Assembly: GCF_946479415.1 (NCBI RefSeq)
Contig: NZ_CAMLFY010000011.1
Coordinates: 1 to 64,000 of the forward strand
DNA length: 64,000 bases
From: an uncultured Shinella sp.
Lineage (GTDB): Bacteria; Pseudomonadota; Alphaproteobacteria; Rhizobiales; Rhizobiaceae
Reading direction: 5' to 3'
Shown here piece by piece: positions 17,369 through 26,677 of this stretch; position 1 is the stretch's first letter, and each line of letters starts with the position of its first letter. The position numbers and the translations under genes were made by a program. The notes under the pieces were generated by a model. That model was not told the origin of the DNA, made no database searches, and worked only from the letters and a program-made list of their open reading frames with translations.

Positions 17369-17755
17369 TCAGTAGCGGGGTTGCAGGACGGGGCGGTTCT
17401 TGCGGAACGCCTGCTTGCGCACGATCTTGCCGTCACGGAAGGTGAAGAGGTCGCATCCCTCGGCTTCGATGCGGCTGCCGTCGGCCGCCGTACCGGAGAA
17501 GGTCCATTCCGAAACACCGCGGTCACCATCGGCAAAATGGCTGTGATTGCCCCACTCGGCGTCGGGCATCGCCTTCCACACGCCGCTGAAGGCATCGGCG
17601 ATCGCCTGGCGCCCCGTAAAGCGGGCGCCGTAGACCTCCGGGCCGCCGACTGCATTGAAGATGCAGTCCTCGGCGAAGAAATGCATGACCCCGTCGATAT
17701 CGTGCCGGTTGAAGGCGTCGAAAAGTGATTTCAGGTCGGTCGCGGTCAAAGTCAT
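17369..17755 (-). CDS. tauX: Taurine dehydrogenase small subunit, NTF2/SnoaL-like
   Basis: 128 residues forming a predicted SnoaL/NTF2 cone (LKSLFDAFNRHDIDGVMHFF, then TGRQAIADAFSGVW and a DLFTFRDGKIVRKQAF end). TauX proteins of taurine dehydrogenase are small NTF2-like subunits placed directly before the FAD subunit, as here. Start taken at 17755, with AGAGGA upstream, rather than 17803, which adds a proline-rich non-conserved leader overlapping the intergenic hairpin. Confidence 0.82.
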   Translation of the reverse strand: MTLTATDLKSLFDAFNRHDIDGVMHFFAEDCIFNAVGGPEVYGARFTGRQAIADAFSGVWKAMPDAEWGNHSHFADGDRGVSEWTFSGTAADGSRIEAEGCDLFTFRDGKIVRKQAFRKNRPVLQPRY

Positions 17756-17794
17756 CGTCGTATCCTCTGCTGTCGGAAGGCATGGCTTCGCCGG

Positions 17795-17812
17795 GGACGG
17801 CAAATGCCGTCC
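17795..17812 (-). terminator. Intergenic hairpin between tauC and tauX
   Basis: GGACGGC-AAAT-GCCGTCC is a perfect 7-bp stem with a tetraloop and no T-run. It lies inside the operon, so it more likely lowers read-through or protects the upstream tauABC mRNA end than stops transcription fully. Confidence 0.4.
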
Positions 17813-17854
17813 TCACTGGCCGCCGGGCCGGATCAAATGGAGCGGGTGGAGGGG

Positions 17855-18682
17855 CTAGATGCGCCCCTTCCAGGGGATCAGCACCTTTTCGAGGTAGCGG
17901 ATCAGAAGATCGAAGGCGAAAGCGAAGATGCCGATGATGAGGATGCCCATGATCACGGTATCGCTTTCGAGGTTTTCAGCCGCATTCAGCACCATGAAGC
18001 CGAGACCACGGTTGGCCGCCACCATTTCGGCGGCCACCAGCGTCGTCCAGCCGACACCGATGCCGATGCGCATGCCGGTGAAGATTTCCGGAAGCGCCGC
18101 CTTCATGATCACCTGGCTGATGACCTGTCCGCGGGTGGCGCCCATCGCATAGGCGGCATGGATCTGTTCCGTCGAGACCGAACGCACCCCGGCCCGTGCG
18201 GCAATCGCCATCGGCGCGAAGATCGCCAGATAGATCAGGAATACCTTCGGAAATTCACCGATGCCGAGCCAGATGATGACGAGCGGCAGATAGGCGAGCG
18301 GCGGCAGCGGGCGGTAGAATTCGATGATCGGATCGAACAGGCCGCGCACGAAGCGGTTCACCCCCATCAGCACGCCGATCGGCACCGCCGTGACGAGGGC
18401 CAGCGCAAAGGCACCGAAAACGCGGCCGATACTGGCCAGCGTGTGCTGCCAGAGCGTGGAGTTGGAAACCCCCTCGGTCAGCGCCAGCATGAACTTGTCC
18501 CAGACAGCCAGCGGCGACGGCAGGAAGAGCGGCTTGACCCACCCGGATTCGGTGACGAGGAACCAGAGCGCGATCAGCACGGTGGCGGTCGCCAGGCTGA
18601 TCATGCCGCTGGCACCCTCACCGGGGGCGCCGAAGATCCTGCCCGCCTTGGCGGGCTTGGCGCGAGTCACACGGTCAAGCAT
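17855..18682 (-). CDS. tauC: Taurine ABC transporter permease
   Basis: 275 residues with about six hydrophobic segments and the permease EAA-type loop around AYAMGATRGQVISQVIMKAALPEI. Start at 18682 is preferred: its ATG overlaps the tauB stop (8-base overlap), consistent with coupling, while the in-frame ATGs at 18718 and 18787 lie well inside tauB. It forms the membrane channel with TauB and TauA for taurine uptake. SsuC-type alkanesulfonate permeases are similar; the neighbouring tauXY-xsc genes fix the substrate as taurine. Confidence 0.9.
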   Translation of the reverse strand: MLDRVTRAKPAKAGRIFGAPGEGASGMISLATATVLIALWFLVTESGWVKPLFLPSPLAVWDKFMLALTEGVSNSTLWQHTLASIGRVFGAFALALVTAVPIGVLMGVNRFVRGLFDPIIEFYRPLPPLAYLPLVIIWLGIGEFPKVFLIYLAIFAPMAIAARAGVRSVSTEQIHAAYAMGATRGQVISQVIMKAALPEIFTGMRIGIGVGWTTLVAAEMVAANRGLGFMVLNAAENLESDTVIMGILIIGIFAFAFDLLIRYLEKVLIPWKGRI

Positions 18683-19487
18683 GGGCCATCTCCGGATTGC
18701 CGGATGCTCGTTCGTCGCCATAGATGATGCCCAGGACTTCCTCGCGCATGCGGATGAATTCCGGGCTGGACTTGATGGCGCGGGCATTGCCCTCTTCGAG
18801 GAAGCGGCGATTGAAATTCAGTTCATAGGTATGGGTGATGCGGCCGGGACGCGGCGACATGACGATCAGCCGCGAGCCGAGGAAGAGTGCCTCCTCCACG
18901 CTGTGCGTGATGAAGAAGAACATCTTGTTGGTGAGCTGCCAGACCTTCAGCAGCAGTTCCTGGATGGTTTCGCGCGTCAGCGCATCGAGCGCCGCCATCG
19001 GCTCGTCCATCAGCAGCATGGCGGGGTCGCAGGTGAGAGCCCGCGCGATGCCGACGCGCTGCTGCATGCCGCCCGAAAGGTGGTAGATCATGTGGTTGTG
19101 GAAATCCTGCAACCCCACGAGAGCAAGGTTCTTGGCCGCCAGTTCCCGCCGCGCCGCCTTGTCGACACCGCGAAGCTTGAGGCCGAATTCGGTGTTCTCC
19201 ATGACATTCAGCCAGGGCAGCAGCGCGTGTTTCTGGAACACGACACCGCGTTCGGCGCCCGGGCCGTTGACCCGATGATTGCCGAGCGAGATATCGCCGT
19301 CCGACGGCGCCATGAAGCCGGCCATCAGGTTGAGCAGCGTCGTCTTTCCGCAGCCCGAAGCCCCGAGCGCGACGACGAAATCGCCGCTGTTGATGGTGAG
19401 ATTGACCCCCTTGAGGGCGATCACCGCCTGGTCCGAGTAGAGCCCCGGATAGGTTAGACTGATATTCCTGACGCTAAGCGTTTCCAT
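18675..19487 (-). CDS. tauB: Taurine ABC transporter ATP-binding protein
   Basis: 270 residues with a complete ABC ATPase set: Walker A GASGCGKTT, signature LSGGMQQRV, Walker B AMLLMDEP and the switch histidine in FFFITHSVEEALFL. It couples ATP hydrolysis to taurine import at the cytoplasmic face of TauC. The C-terminal 50 residues (FNRRFLEEGNARAIKSSPEF) extend beyond the core, as in nitrate/taurine-type ATPases. Lies between tauA and tauC in one unit. Confidence 0.92.
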   Translation of the reverse strand: METLSVRNISLTYPGLYSDQAVIALKGVNLTINSGDFVVALGASGCGKTTLLNLMAGFMAPSDGDISLGNHRVNGPGAERGVVFQKHALLPWLNVMENTEFGLKLRGVDKAARRELAAKNLALVGLQDFHNHMIYHLSGGMQQRVGIARALTCDPAMLLMDEPMAALDALTRETIQELLLKVWQLTNKMFFFITHSVEEALFLGSRLIVMSPRPGRITHTYELNFNRRFLEEGNARAIKSSPEFIRMREEVLGIIYGDERASGNPEMAHA

Positions 19488-19642
19488 GCGACATGCCTCC
19501 CTGCACCTCAGTCACGGGTCGTATAGAGTTTTCACGCAATTCCGGACGCAAACCGCGCAAAGCGCCTCGGCGGGAACTGCTCTATGCGATGAAGGTGGCA
19601 CCGGCCGGTTCAAGCGGCCGGTGCAAGTGCGGCGGATGCGCG

Positions 19643-20659
19643 TTATTTCGCGGCCGCTTTTGCAAAATCGGCGTTCACATAGGGCGCGTAGTCGTCGAGC
19701 GCCTTGCCGATCTGCTTCTGCTCGACGAGGAACTTCGCACTTTCATTGAGCGCGCGCGTCGCCCCGCCGCCGAGCCATGTATCCGATGCCTGCTCCTCGG
19801 CATTCGGGAAGGACAGGAGGCCAAGCGCCTCGACCGTGCTCGGACCATCGCCGCCGATCAGCTTGACGATACCTTGCACCGGCGCGGAATCCACCGTCCA
19901 GGATGCCTTGTTGGCGTTATAGTCGGCGTAGGACTCCGCGAGCACCTTGGTGAAGGCTTCCATCAGCTTCGGGTTCTCCGCCGCCCAGGCCTTGTCCACC
20001 ACCAGGCCATCGAAGGTCGGCACACTTGCTGCGCCGATGACCTCACTGTCGGAGATCGTCTTGCCGGTTTTCTGGATTTCCGACAGCGCCGGCGGCCAGA
20101 CATAGGCGGCATCGATATCGCCGCGCTGCCAGGCGGCAACGATCTGCGGCGGCTTCAGATTGAGAATTTCGACCTCCTTCGGATCGACCTTCCACACCTG
20201 GCTCATGCCGACGAGCAGATGGAAATGCGAGGTCGAGACGAAGGGCACCGCAACCTTCTTGCCCTTCATGTCCTCGGGCTTCTCGATGCCCGAGCCGTTC
20301 CGGGCGACCAACGCCTCGGACTTGCCGATATTGTCGAGGATCCAGAAGAGCTGCAGGTCGACGCCGCGCGTTGCCGCAGCCGCTGTGCCGGTGGAGCCGA
20401 TCACGCCGATCGGCACGTCGCCGGAGGCAAGCGCCGTCGTGATATCGCCGGCCGACGAGAACTGGCGCCAGTCGATGCTGTAACCCGCCTCCTTGGCGGC
20501 GGCGTCGAAGCGGCCGTCCGCGATGGCGGCCACGAAGGGGCCGACGATCTGCTGGTAGCCGACAACCAGCTGGGTTTCAGCGTAAGCCGCGCCTGACGCA
20601 AAAAGCGTCGCTACGATACTGGTCGTGGCCGCAAGGCCCTGAAATGTCCTGAAAAGCAT
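19643..20659 (-). CDS. tauA: Taurine ABC transporter periplasmic binding protein
   Basis: 338 residues. A signal peptide is evident (hydrophobic TSIVATLFASGAAYA, cleavage likely after AYA at about residue 27). The mature part has the SsuA/TauA fold signatures VGYQQIVGPFVAAIADG, GVIGSTGTAAAATRG and GKKVAVPFVSTSHFH. Start at 20659 has GGAGGA 4-5 bases upstream. It binds taurine in the periplasm. First gene of the minus-strand operon and divergent from tauR, with TauR-box-like repeats between them. Confidence 0.92.
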   Translation of the reverse strand: MLFRTFQGLAATTSIVATLFASGAAYAETQLVVGYQQIVGPFVAAIADGRFDAAAKEAGYSIDWRQFSSAGDITTALASGDVPIGVIGSTGTAAAATRGVDLQLFWILDNIGKSEALVARNGSGIEKPEDMKGKKVAVPFVSTSHFHLLVGMSQVWKVDPKEVEILNLKPPQIVAAWQRGDIDAAYVWPPALSEIQKTGKTISDSEVIGAASVPTFDGLVVDKAWAAENPKLMEAFTKVLAESYADYNANKASWTVDSAPVQGIVKLIGGDGPSTVEALGLLSFPNAEEQASDTWLGGGATRALNESAKFLVEQKQIGKALDDYAPYVNADFAKAAAK

Positions 20660-20735
20660 GCTTTCCTCCGTTGATTGTTCCCAGCCGGTTTTCCGGTCTT
20701 GCACAGATAGAGATAACGGTGACGTAGCCCTTGCG

Positions 20736-20767
20736 TTATATCCAGTTTGGAAGTTGAATAAGTCCAG
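20736..20767 (-). promoter_or_regulatory. Pair of TauR-box-like direct repeats
   Basis: Read on the minus strand, CTGGACTTAT (20767-20758) and CTGGATATAA (20745-20736) are direct repeats spaced 22 bases start to start, two helical turns. They sit about 80-110 bases before tauA and upstream of tauR. They resemble the CTGGACYTAA direct repeats I recall as TauR targets in Rhodobacter capsulatus. MocR-type regulators commonly bind such tandem sites. Confidence 0.65.
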
Positions 20768-20789
20768 ATGATCCGTGGAGGAACCGGTC

Positions 20790-22277
20790 ATGCGGACACA
20801 TGTTTCCGAGACGATCTTCTTCATCGATCGGGAAAGCGGCCTCGGCCTGCAGGCGCAGCTGCGCGAAACCGTGGTGTCTGCCGTGGTCGCCGGCCGCATC
20901 CAGCCGGGTGCGCAGCTGCCATCGACACGCCGCCTCGCCGACTATCTGCGCATCTCGCGCATCACCGTGACGCTCGCCTATCAGGAGCTCGTGTCGCAAG
21001 GCTATCTGGAAGCGGGCGACCGTAGCGCCTATCGCATCGCCGGCAATCCGCCCGGCCGCGGCCTGGAGAATGCGCCCTTGCCGGCCGATGCCCAGCCGGT
21101 GGATTGGGACAGCAAGGTGACGATGAACTTCGATGTGGTCCGCCAGGTGGAAAAGCCGCTCGACTGGCGCCGCTATCCCTATCCGTTCCTCTATGGCCAG
21201 ATGGATCCGTCGCTCTTCGATCTCAACGCGTGGCGGGACTGCGCCCGGCGCGCGCTGGCGCGTGAAGATTTCATCCTCATGGCAAGCGATTTTGCCGCTG
21301 CCGACGATGTGCGGCTCGTCAACTATATCTGCTCACGCACCCTGCCCCGGCGCGGTATCCACGCGACGCCGGACGAAATCCTCGTCACCGTCGGCGCCCA
21401 GAACGCCCTCTGGATCGTCACCCGGCTGATCCTCGCAAACGGCTCGAGCGCGGTCTGCGAAAACCCCTGCCATCCCGATATCAGCGCCTCGCTGCTCTTG
21501 AGCGGTGCCAGGGTCACGACCATCGACGTGGATGCCGAAGGCCTGCCGCCGGAGAGCCTGCCCGAAGATGTCGACGCGGTGGTCGTCACCCCCAGCCACC
21601 ACTCACCGACCGGCGCGACCATGCCGATCGATCGCCGCGTCAGGCTGTTGCAGGCGGCGACCGAGCGGGATTTCGTCATCGTGGAGGACGACTACGAATT
21701 CGAGATCAGCTTCCTGGCCCCGCCCTCCCCGGCGCTCAAATCCTTCGATACGACCGGCCGCGTCCTCTATATCGGCAGCTTCTCCAAATCACTGTTTCCG
21801 GGCCTCAGGCTCGGCTATCTCGTCGCGCCGGCACCGTTCATCCGCAAGGCGCGCGCCTTGCGCTCGCTGATGCTGCGCCACCCCCCCGGCCATCTGCAAC
21901 GCACCGCCGCCTATTTCCTGGCGCTCGGCCACTACGACGCGGTGCTGCATCGCATGCGCACGGAATATCATGCGCGCCACATCGCAATGGCCGAGGCGTT
22001 TCAGCGCGAAGGCTTGAAGATTGCCGGTGCCTCCGCTTTCGGCGGCACGTCCTTCTGGATGGAAGGGCCGAATGGGCTTGATGCGGACAGGCTGGTGCAG
22101 ATTCTGCGTCAGGATGGCGTGCTCGTGGAGCCCGGCTCCCCCTTCTTTCCAAAAAGTAGCACTCCCTGCCGATTTTTCCGCATGGGCTATTCCTCCATAC
22201 CCAAAAGCAGCATTTCGGAGGGCGTCACTCGGGTCCGGGCGGCCATAGACGCTCACTTTCGACCGGATGCAAGCTAG
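20790..22277 (+). CDS. tauR: MocR/GntR-family taurine regulator TauR
   Basis: 495 residues, typical of MocR proteins. An N-terminal winged helix-turn-helix (QPGAQLPSTRRLADYL, then SRITVTLAYQELVSQGYL) is fused to an aminotransferase class I-like domain with VGAQNALW, a PSHHSPTG motif and the PLP lysine in GSFSKSLFPGLRLGY (Lys333). Start at 20790 has GGAGGA about 8 bases upstream. It is divergent from tauA. TauR of Rhodobacter activates taurine genes in the presence of taurine; the same role is expected here through the direct repeats in the intergenic region. Confidence 0.88.
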   Translation: MRTHVSETIFFIDRESGLGLQAQLRETVVSAVVAGRIQPGAQLPSTRRLADYLRISRITVTLAYQELVSQGYLEAGDRSAYRIAGNPPGRGLENAPLPADAQPVDWDSKVTMNFDVVRQVEKPLDWRRYPYPFLYGQMDPSLFDLNAWRDCARRALAREDFILMASDFAAADDVRLVNYICSRTLPRRGIHATPDEILVTVGAQNALWIVTRLILANGSSAVCENPCHPDISASLLLSGARVTTIDVDAEGLPPESLPEDVDAVVVTPSHHSPTGATMPIDRRVRLLQAATERDFVIVEDDYEFEISFLAPPSPALKSFDTTGRVLYIGSFSKSLFPGLRLGYLVAPAPFIRKARALRSLMLRHPPGHLQRTAAYFLALGHYDAVLHRMRTEYHARHIAMAEAFQREGLKIAGASAFGGTSFWMEGPNGLDADRLVQILRQDGVLVEPGSPFFPKSSTPCRFFRMGYSSIPKSSISEGVTRVRAAIDAHFRPDAS

Positions 22278-22497
22278 GCGGCAGCGTTCCATTGTTTTTC
22301 GCTTTTGTGTCCCCCCTAAACTATCCGCACCTACCCTTGTCCCAGGATGGGTCGCGCCCTAATTTTCGCGGCGAATTGTTTGCAGGCCTCGATGCATGGG
22401 GCCATTTTCTCAATCCGGACATCGCCGTTTCCGACCGAGGGAATGCGGGTGAAGAGAGCATTGGGAAACGCTGGCGTTCCCGATGTGGAGGAAAGAC
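22278..22497. other. Intergenic region tauR to bphO
   Basis: 220 bases without a supported gene or hairpin terminator. It must contain the promoter of the heme oxygenase-phytochrome pair; no clear -35/-10 pair was recognised. GGAGGA at its end serves the TTG start of bphO. Confidence 0.35.
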
Positions 22498-23055
22498 TTG
22501 ACCAGTAGTCAACGACGCTTTGATCTCAGAAATCGCACGCAGACGGCACACGAGCGGCTGGATGCGGCCGTCGGAGGTTTCAGCACGCTTGAGGAATACA
22601 GACGCTACCTATCCCGGCTGGGCACGTTTCGTGCCGCAATGGATGGAGCGTTGCGGACTGTCGCCTGGCCTGCCGGCTGGGCCTGGCGCCCAACGGCTGT
22701 TGCGAAACCGCTCGGCGAGGATACGATCGACCTCGGCCTGCCGCTTCCCGGACAAGCCAGCTTCGACATGGACCTGAAGGACAGGAGCGTCCTCCTCGGC
22801 GCGCTCTATGTGCTTGAAGGTTCCACACTTGGCGCACGGGTTTTGCGCCAGCGGGCCACGGCACTGGGTCTTGGCGATACTTTTGGCGCACGGCACCTTG
22901 CCGCTATGTCAAAGGACATAGCGCAGTGGCAGTCGTTCCTCATACTCTTGGACGAAACACCGGACTTCGACATCGAGCGGGCCGCTGATTCTGCCAATGC
23001 TGTCTTCGCCCTTGCACTGCAATGCTTCGAAAGTGAATTTCTTGTCGTCCACTGA
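22498..23055 (+). CDS. bphO: Biliverdin-producing heme oxygenase
   Basis: 185 residues. The proximal heme-ligand histidine region is RTQTAHERLDAAVG near residue 14-27, and the distal helix carries LYVLEGSTLGARVL. It opens heme to biliverdin, the chromophore of the phytochrome encoded next. Start selected as TTG at 22498 because GGAGGA lies 5 bases upstream; the ATG at 22483 overlaps that site. The end overlaps the start region of bphP, so the two are translationally coupled. Confidence 0.88.
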   Translation: MTSSQRRFDLRNRTQTAHERLDAAVGGFSTLEEYRRYLSRLGTFRAAMDGALRTVAWPAGWAWRPTAVAKPLGEDTIDLGLPLPGQASFDMDLKDRSVLLGALYVLEGSTLGARVLRQRATALGLGDTFGARHLAAMSKDIAQWQSFLILLDETPDFDIERAADSANAVFALALQCFESEFLVVH

Positions 23056-25579
23056 ACCCGTCAACCTTGAAACCTGCGATCGCGAGCCGATCCATATTCC
23101 CGGAAGCGTTCAGTCGCATGGATGCCTCCTCGCCTGCGATATAGGCCTGACGGTGATCGAGAGGGTTTCCGCAAATGCGCAGGCGATCCTCGGCCATGAT
23201 GGCGACCTGCTCGGCCGCAGCGTCGGCGATGTGGTCGGCCCGAAACTGCTGCATGATCTGCGCAACGCGCTGGCGACTGCCTCGACCGCCTCACGACCAG
23301 CGCTTCTTCTTGATGTGACGTGTGGCGAGCGCGCATTCGACATCGCGATCCACCATTACAAATCCGCCGTCATCATCGAGTTCGAGCCGGCTCCATCGAT
23401 CGGCCAACCGCTGCATATCGCACGCGAGATGATCGGCCGTATCAGCGACATCACCGATGTCGACCGTCTTGTACAGCGCGCAGGACGGATCGTTGCGGGT
23501 GCGACGGGCTATGATCGGGTGATGATCTATCGGTTCGAGCAGGACGGCTCGGGCAAAGTCGTCAGCGAGACGAAACGCGCCGATCTCGAGAGTTTCCTTG
23601 GCCAGTACTTTCCGGCGAGCGACATTCCGCAGCAGGCGCGCACGCTCTATCTCAAGAACACGATCCGCGTGATCGCCGATGCCAGTGGCATGCGGGTGCC
23701 GATCAGGCCTGAGCTGGACGCCTCCGGCGAGCCGCTCGATCTCAGCTTCGCGCATCTGCGCAGCGTTTCGCCGATCCATTGCGAATATTTGCGCAATATG
23801 GGCGTGGCCGCTTCCATGTCGATCTCGATCATCGTCGACGGAACGCTCTGGGGCTTGATCGCCTGCCACCACTATTCCCCGCGCGCCCTGCCCATGGCGC
23901 AGCGCGTGGCGATGGAGGTGTTCGGCGAGTTCTTTTCGCTTCACCTCAAATCTTTGAAAGAGCGCCGGCGCGTCGCAGCCGTTGCCGGCACCCGGGAAGC
24001 GCTTGATCGCTTCCTCATTCTCTCGTCCCATCACGAGGATGTCGGTGAACTGCTCCATCAGAGCCTGCAGGAGTTTTCCCAGCTTCTGCCGAGCGATGGC
24101 ATTGGTGTGATGTTCGATGGGAAATGGGCAGGGCTTGGCACAACGCCGCCGGAAGAGGACGTCCCCCATCTTCTCGACTTCATCAGGATCGTCAGCGAAG
24201 GACGCGTTTGGGCAACCCATGCGCTTTCGCAGAAAGTGCCGGAAGCCGCCACCTATAGCCACCGCGTCTCCGGCGTGCTTGCCATTCCGCTTTCGCAGAC
24301 GGGATCGGATTGCCTGGTCTTTTTCCGAAAGGAACTGGTGCAGACCCTCGACTGGGCGGGCAACCCGGAAAAGACCTACGAGACAGGCCCGCTCGGCGAC
24401 CGTCTCACCCCGCGCAAGAGTTTCGCGATCTGGAAGGAGACGGTAAAGGCACAGGCCCAGTCCTGGACGGAGCCGGAACGCGAGATTGCGGAGATCGCGC
24501 GGGTCGCGATCGTCGAGATCGTGCTGCGCCACAACGAACTGATGGCCGGCGAGCGGCGCAAATCCGAAGTACGGCAGCGCATGCTGAACCAGGAATTGAG
24601 CCACCGCGTGAAAAACATCCTCGCCGTCATCAAGTCGCTGGTGACGAGCCCACAGCATCACAAGAGCACGCTGGAAGACTATGTGACCACCCTTCAGGGC
24701 CGTATCGAAGCCCTCTCCATTGCCCATGATCAGGTGGTGCGCGGCGACGGGGGCGGCATCCTTGCTGATCTTCTTCAGGCAGAACTTCAGCCTTACCGGG
24801 CAAAAGCATCGACCGTCAGTCTTTCCGGTCCACCCGTCTGGCTCGACAGCCGGGCGTTCTCCGTGATGGCGCTGGTGTTTCACGAACTCGCCACCAACGC
24901 CGCGAAATATGGCGCTCTTTCCATCACGACAGGCGCGGTGGACGTTTCCTGGGCGATGACCAAGGACAATATCTGCGAAATTCGCTGGCGTGAGCATGGC
25001 GGCCCCGTCGTCACCATTCCCTCACGCAGCGGCTTCGGCAGCGCCTTGATCGAACGGAGCGTTCCCTACGACCTCAATGGCGAAAGCACGATCCGCTTCG
25101 AGCCGTCCGGACTGGAGGCAAGCTTTAAAATTCCACCGCCCCATGTGAAACTCACCTTGTCCGGCGCGGGAACCGCAACGCATATGGCGGACGATATCGC
25201 GGTGCGCCCGAACGCTCTCGGTGCCGCCAATCCGTCGGTGCTCATCGTCGAGGATCAGATCCTTATTGCGCTGGATCTCGAAGCGATGCTTGCCGACGAG
25301 GGCCTGTCGACGGTCGCCACCACCAGTTCCATCAAACAAGCGATGGCGCAGATCGAAGCCAGTCCGCCCGATCTCGCCATCCTCGATATCAATCTTGGCC
25401 CCACGAACTCCTTTCCGGTCGCCGAAGAGCTGCGCCGGAGGGGAATACCCTTCGTGTTTGCAACCGGCTACGGCGAAGGTGCGGAGCTTCCCGACGCATT
25501 GGCGATGACACCAATCGTGCGAAAACCCTATAGCCGAAACGCGATTGTCACCGCCCTCGCATCGCTGATGGCCGGTTGA
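22997..25579 (+). CDS. bphP: Bacteriophytochrome with HWE kinase and fused receiver domain
   Basis: 860 residues from the ATG at 22997, but a TTG at 23042 puts the chromophore cysteine at residue 12, as in Agp2-type phytochromes, and is likely the true start. Order: PAS with the biliverdin cysteine in LETCDREPIHIPG (Cys27 here), GAF with PASDIPQQAR (near 208), PHY with the tongue motif PRKSF (near 472), HWE kinase with the phospho-acceptor LSHRVKNIL (near 535), HELATNAAKYGAL and WRE, then a C-terminal receiver with LDINLG (near 796). A red/far-red light sensor signalling by phosphorylation. The architecture matches bathy-type Agp2 of Agrobacterium. The spectral class cannot be read from sequence. 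Confidence 0.9.
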   Translation: MLSSPLHCNASKVNFLSSTEPVNLETCDREPIHIPGSVQSHGCLLACDIGLTVIERVSANAQAILGHDGDLLGRSVGDVVGPKLLHDLRNALATASTASRPALLLDVTCGERAFDIAIHHYKSAVIIEFEPAPSIGQPLHIAREMIGRISDITDVDRLVQRAGRIVAGATGYDRVMIYRFEQDGSGKVVSETKRADLESFLGQYFPASDIPQQARTLYLKNTIRVIADASGMRVPIRPELDASGEPLDLSFAHLRSVSPIHCEYLRNMGVAASMSISIIVDGTLWGLIACHHYSPRALPMAQRVAMEVFGEFFSLHLKSLKERRRVAAVAGTREALDRFLILSSHHEDVGELLHQSLQEFSQLLPSDGIGVMFDGKWAGLGTTPPEEDVPHLLDFIRIVSEGRVWATHALSQKVPEAATYSHRVSGVLAIPLSQTGSDCLVFFRKELVQTLDWAGNPEKTYETGPLGDRLTPRKSFAIWKETVKAQAQSWTEPEREIAEIARVAIVEIVLRHNELMAGERRKSEVRQRMLNQELSHRVKNILAVIKSLVTSPQHHKSTLEDYVTTLQGRIEALSIAHDQVVRGDGGGILADLLQAELQPYRAKASTVSLSGPPVWLDSRAFSVMALVFHELATNAAKYGALSITTGAVDVSWAMTKDNICEIRWREHGGPVVTIPSRSGFGSALIERSVPYDLNGESTIRFEPSGLEASFKIPPPHVKLTLSGAGTATHMADDIAVRPNALGAANPSVLIVEDQILIALDLEAMLADEGLSTVATTSSIKQAMAQIEASPPDLAILDINLGPTNSFPVAEELRRRGIPFVFATGYGEGAELPDALAMTPIVRKPYSRNAIVTALASLMAG

Positions 25580-25613
25580 CGACCGTCGGCGATATCCGGG
25601 CGGCGGATAGCGC

Positions 25614-26654
25614 TTAGGGGGAATATCTGCGCACCGAGGCGCGCTCGATCAGGGTGCATCCGAGTTTGTGAATACGATGCGGCCCCGGCACAGGTTTCTT
25701 TGCAAGCTGCGTGATCGCCCAGGCCCCCATCGGCCGATGGGGGAGTTCGAGCGTCGTCAGTTGAGGCCGCAGGTGGCGAGAGAGTTCGTCGTCATCGTAA
25801 CCAACGACGGAGAGGTCGTCCGGGATACGCAGCCCTGCTTCCGAGATCGCATTGAAACATCCCATCGCCATCTTGTCGTTCTGACAGAAGATTGCGGTCG
25901 GCGGCTCCCTGAGGGACAGGAGCTTCTGCGTCGCTTCGAAACCGGATGTCGGTGTCCAGCTTCCTTCGACCACCAGACTGTCGTCATAGGTGATGCCGGC
26001 TTCCGCCAGCGCTTCCCGATATCCGACCAGCCGATCCTGCGCCGCCTCCATGAAGCTTTCACCCAGGATCGTGCCGATGCGCGTATGGCCCTTCTTGATG
26101 AGAGCGGCCGTGCCCATCCGCCCGCCCGTTACCTCATCGGGCACCACGGAAGGCAATCGATTGTCGCTCGTATAGCAATTGAGCAGCACCAACGGGACAG
26201 GCAATTCTTCCAGGACCGGGTCGAGCGAAACGCGACGGGTGAAGATCGACATATAGACGATGCCCTGAGCGCCGGCCTGCAGCAGCCGCGCTACCGCCTT
26301 GCGTTCATGCTCCGCCCGCCCCTGGGTTTGCGCAACGAGAATGGTCACGTCGTTTTCCCAGGAGGCATGCCGGGCACCCTCGACCGCGTTGACCGCTTCC
26401 GGCGTGGTCGCAAGCTGATCGACGATGAAGCCGATACAACTCCCCCGCAGGTCTTCCAGACCTGCGCGCTGGATGGGGCTCGCCAGGCCATAACCGAGCA
26501 ACCGTGCGGCATCCAGCACACGTGCCCGCAGATCCGGCGAAATCTTGATGTCGGTCACATTGTTGAGGACGACCGAGACCGTTGCCTGCGAGCAACCGGC
26601 CGTCTTCGCCACATCCATCATCGTCACACGTTTCGTGGTCTTCCGGCTGCTCAT
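25614..26654 (-). CDS. LacI-family transcriptional repressor
   Basis: 346 residues. The N-terminal helix-turn-helix and hinge are clear (MMDVAKTAGCSQATVSVVLN, residues 12-31, then SPDLRARVLDAARLLGYG), followed by a periplasmic-binding-protein-like domain (RGSCIGFIVDQLATTPEA, TAIFCQNDKMAMGCFNAI, VVGYDDDELSRHLRPQLTT). The ligand is probably a sugar or sugar-like molecule, but is unknown. Transcribed divergently from a PhyH-family dioxygenase gene across a region with two strong palindromes, its likely targets. Confidence 0.88.
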   Translation of the reverse strand: MSSRKTTKRVTMMDVAKTAGCSQATVSVVLNNVTDIKISPDLRARVLDAARLLGYGLASPIQRAGLEDLRGSCIGFIVDQLATTPEAVNAVEGARHASWENDVTILVAQTQGRAEHERKAVARLLQAGAQGIVYMSIFTRRVSLDPVLEELPVPLVLLNCYTSDNRLPSVVPDEVTGGRMGTAALIKKGHTRIGTILGESFMEAAQDRLVGYREALAEAGITYDDSLVVEGSWTPTSGFEATQKLLSLREPPTAIFCQNDKMAMGCFNAISEAGLRIPDDLSVVGYDDDELSRHLRPQLTTLELPHRPMGAWAITQLAKKPVPGPHRIHKLGCTLIERASVRRYSP

Positions 26655-26677
26655 GCGCCCCCCGCTTCACGCCACCT

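Noticed and set aside
23291..24997. A 568-codon minus-strand open frame
   Set aside because: Antisense to the phytochrome gene, whose domains are all in frame on the other strand.
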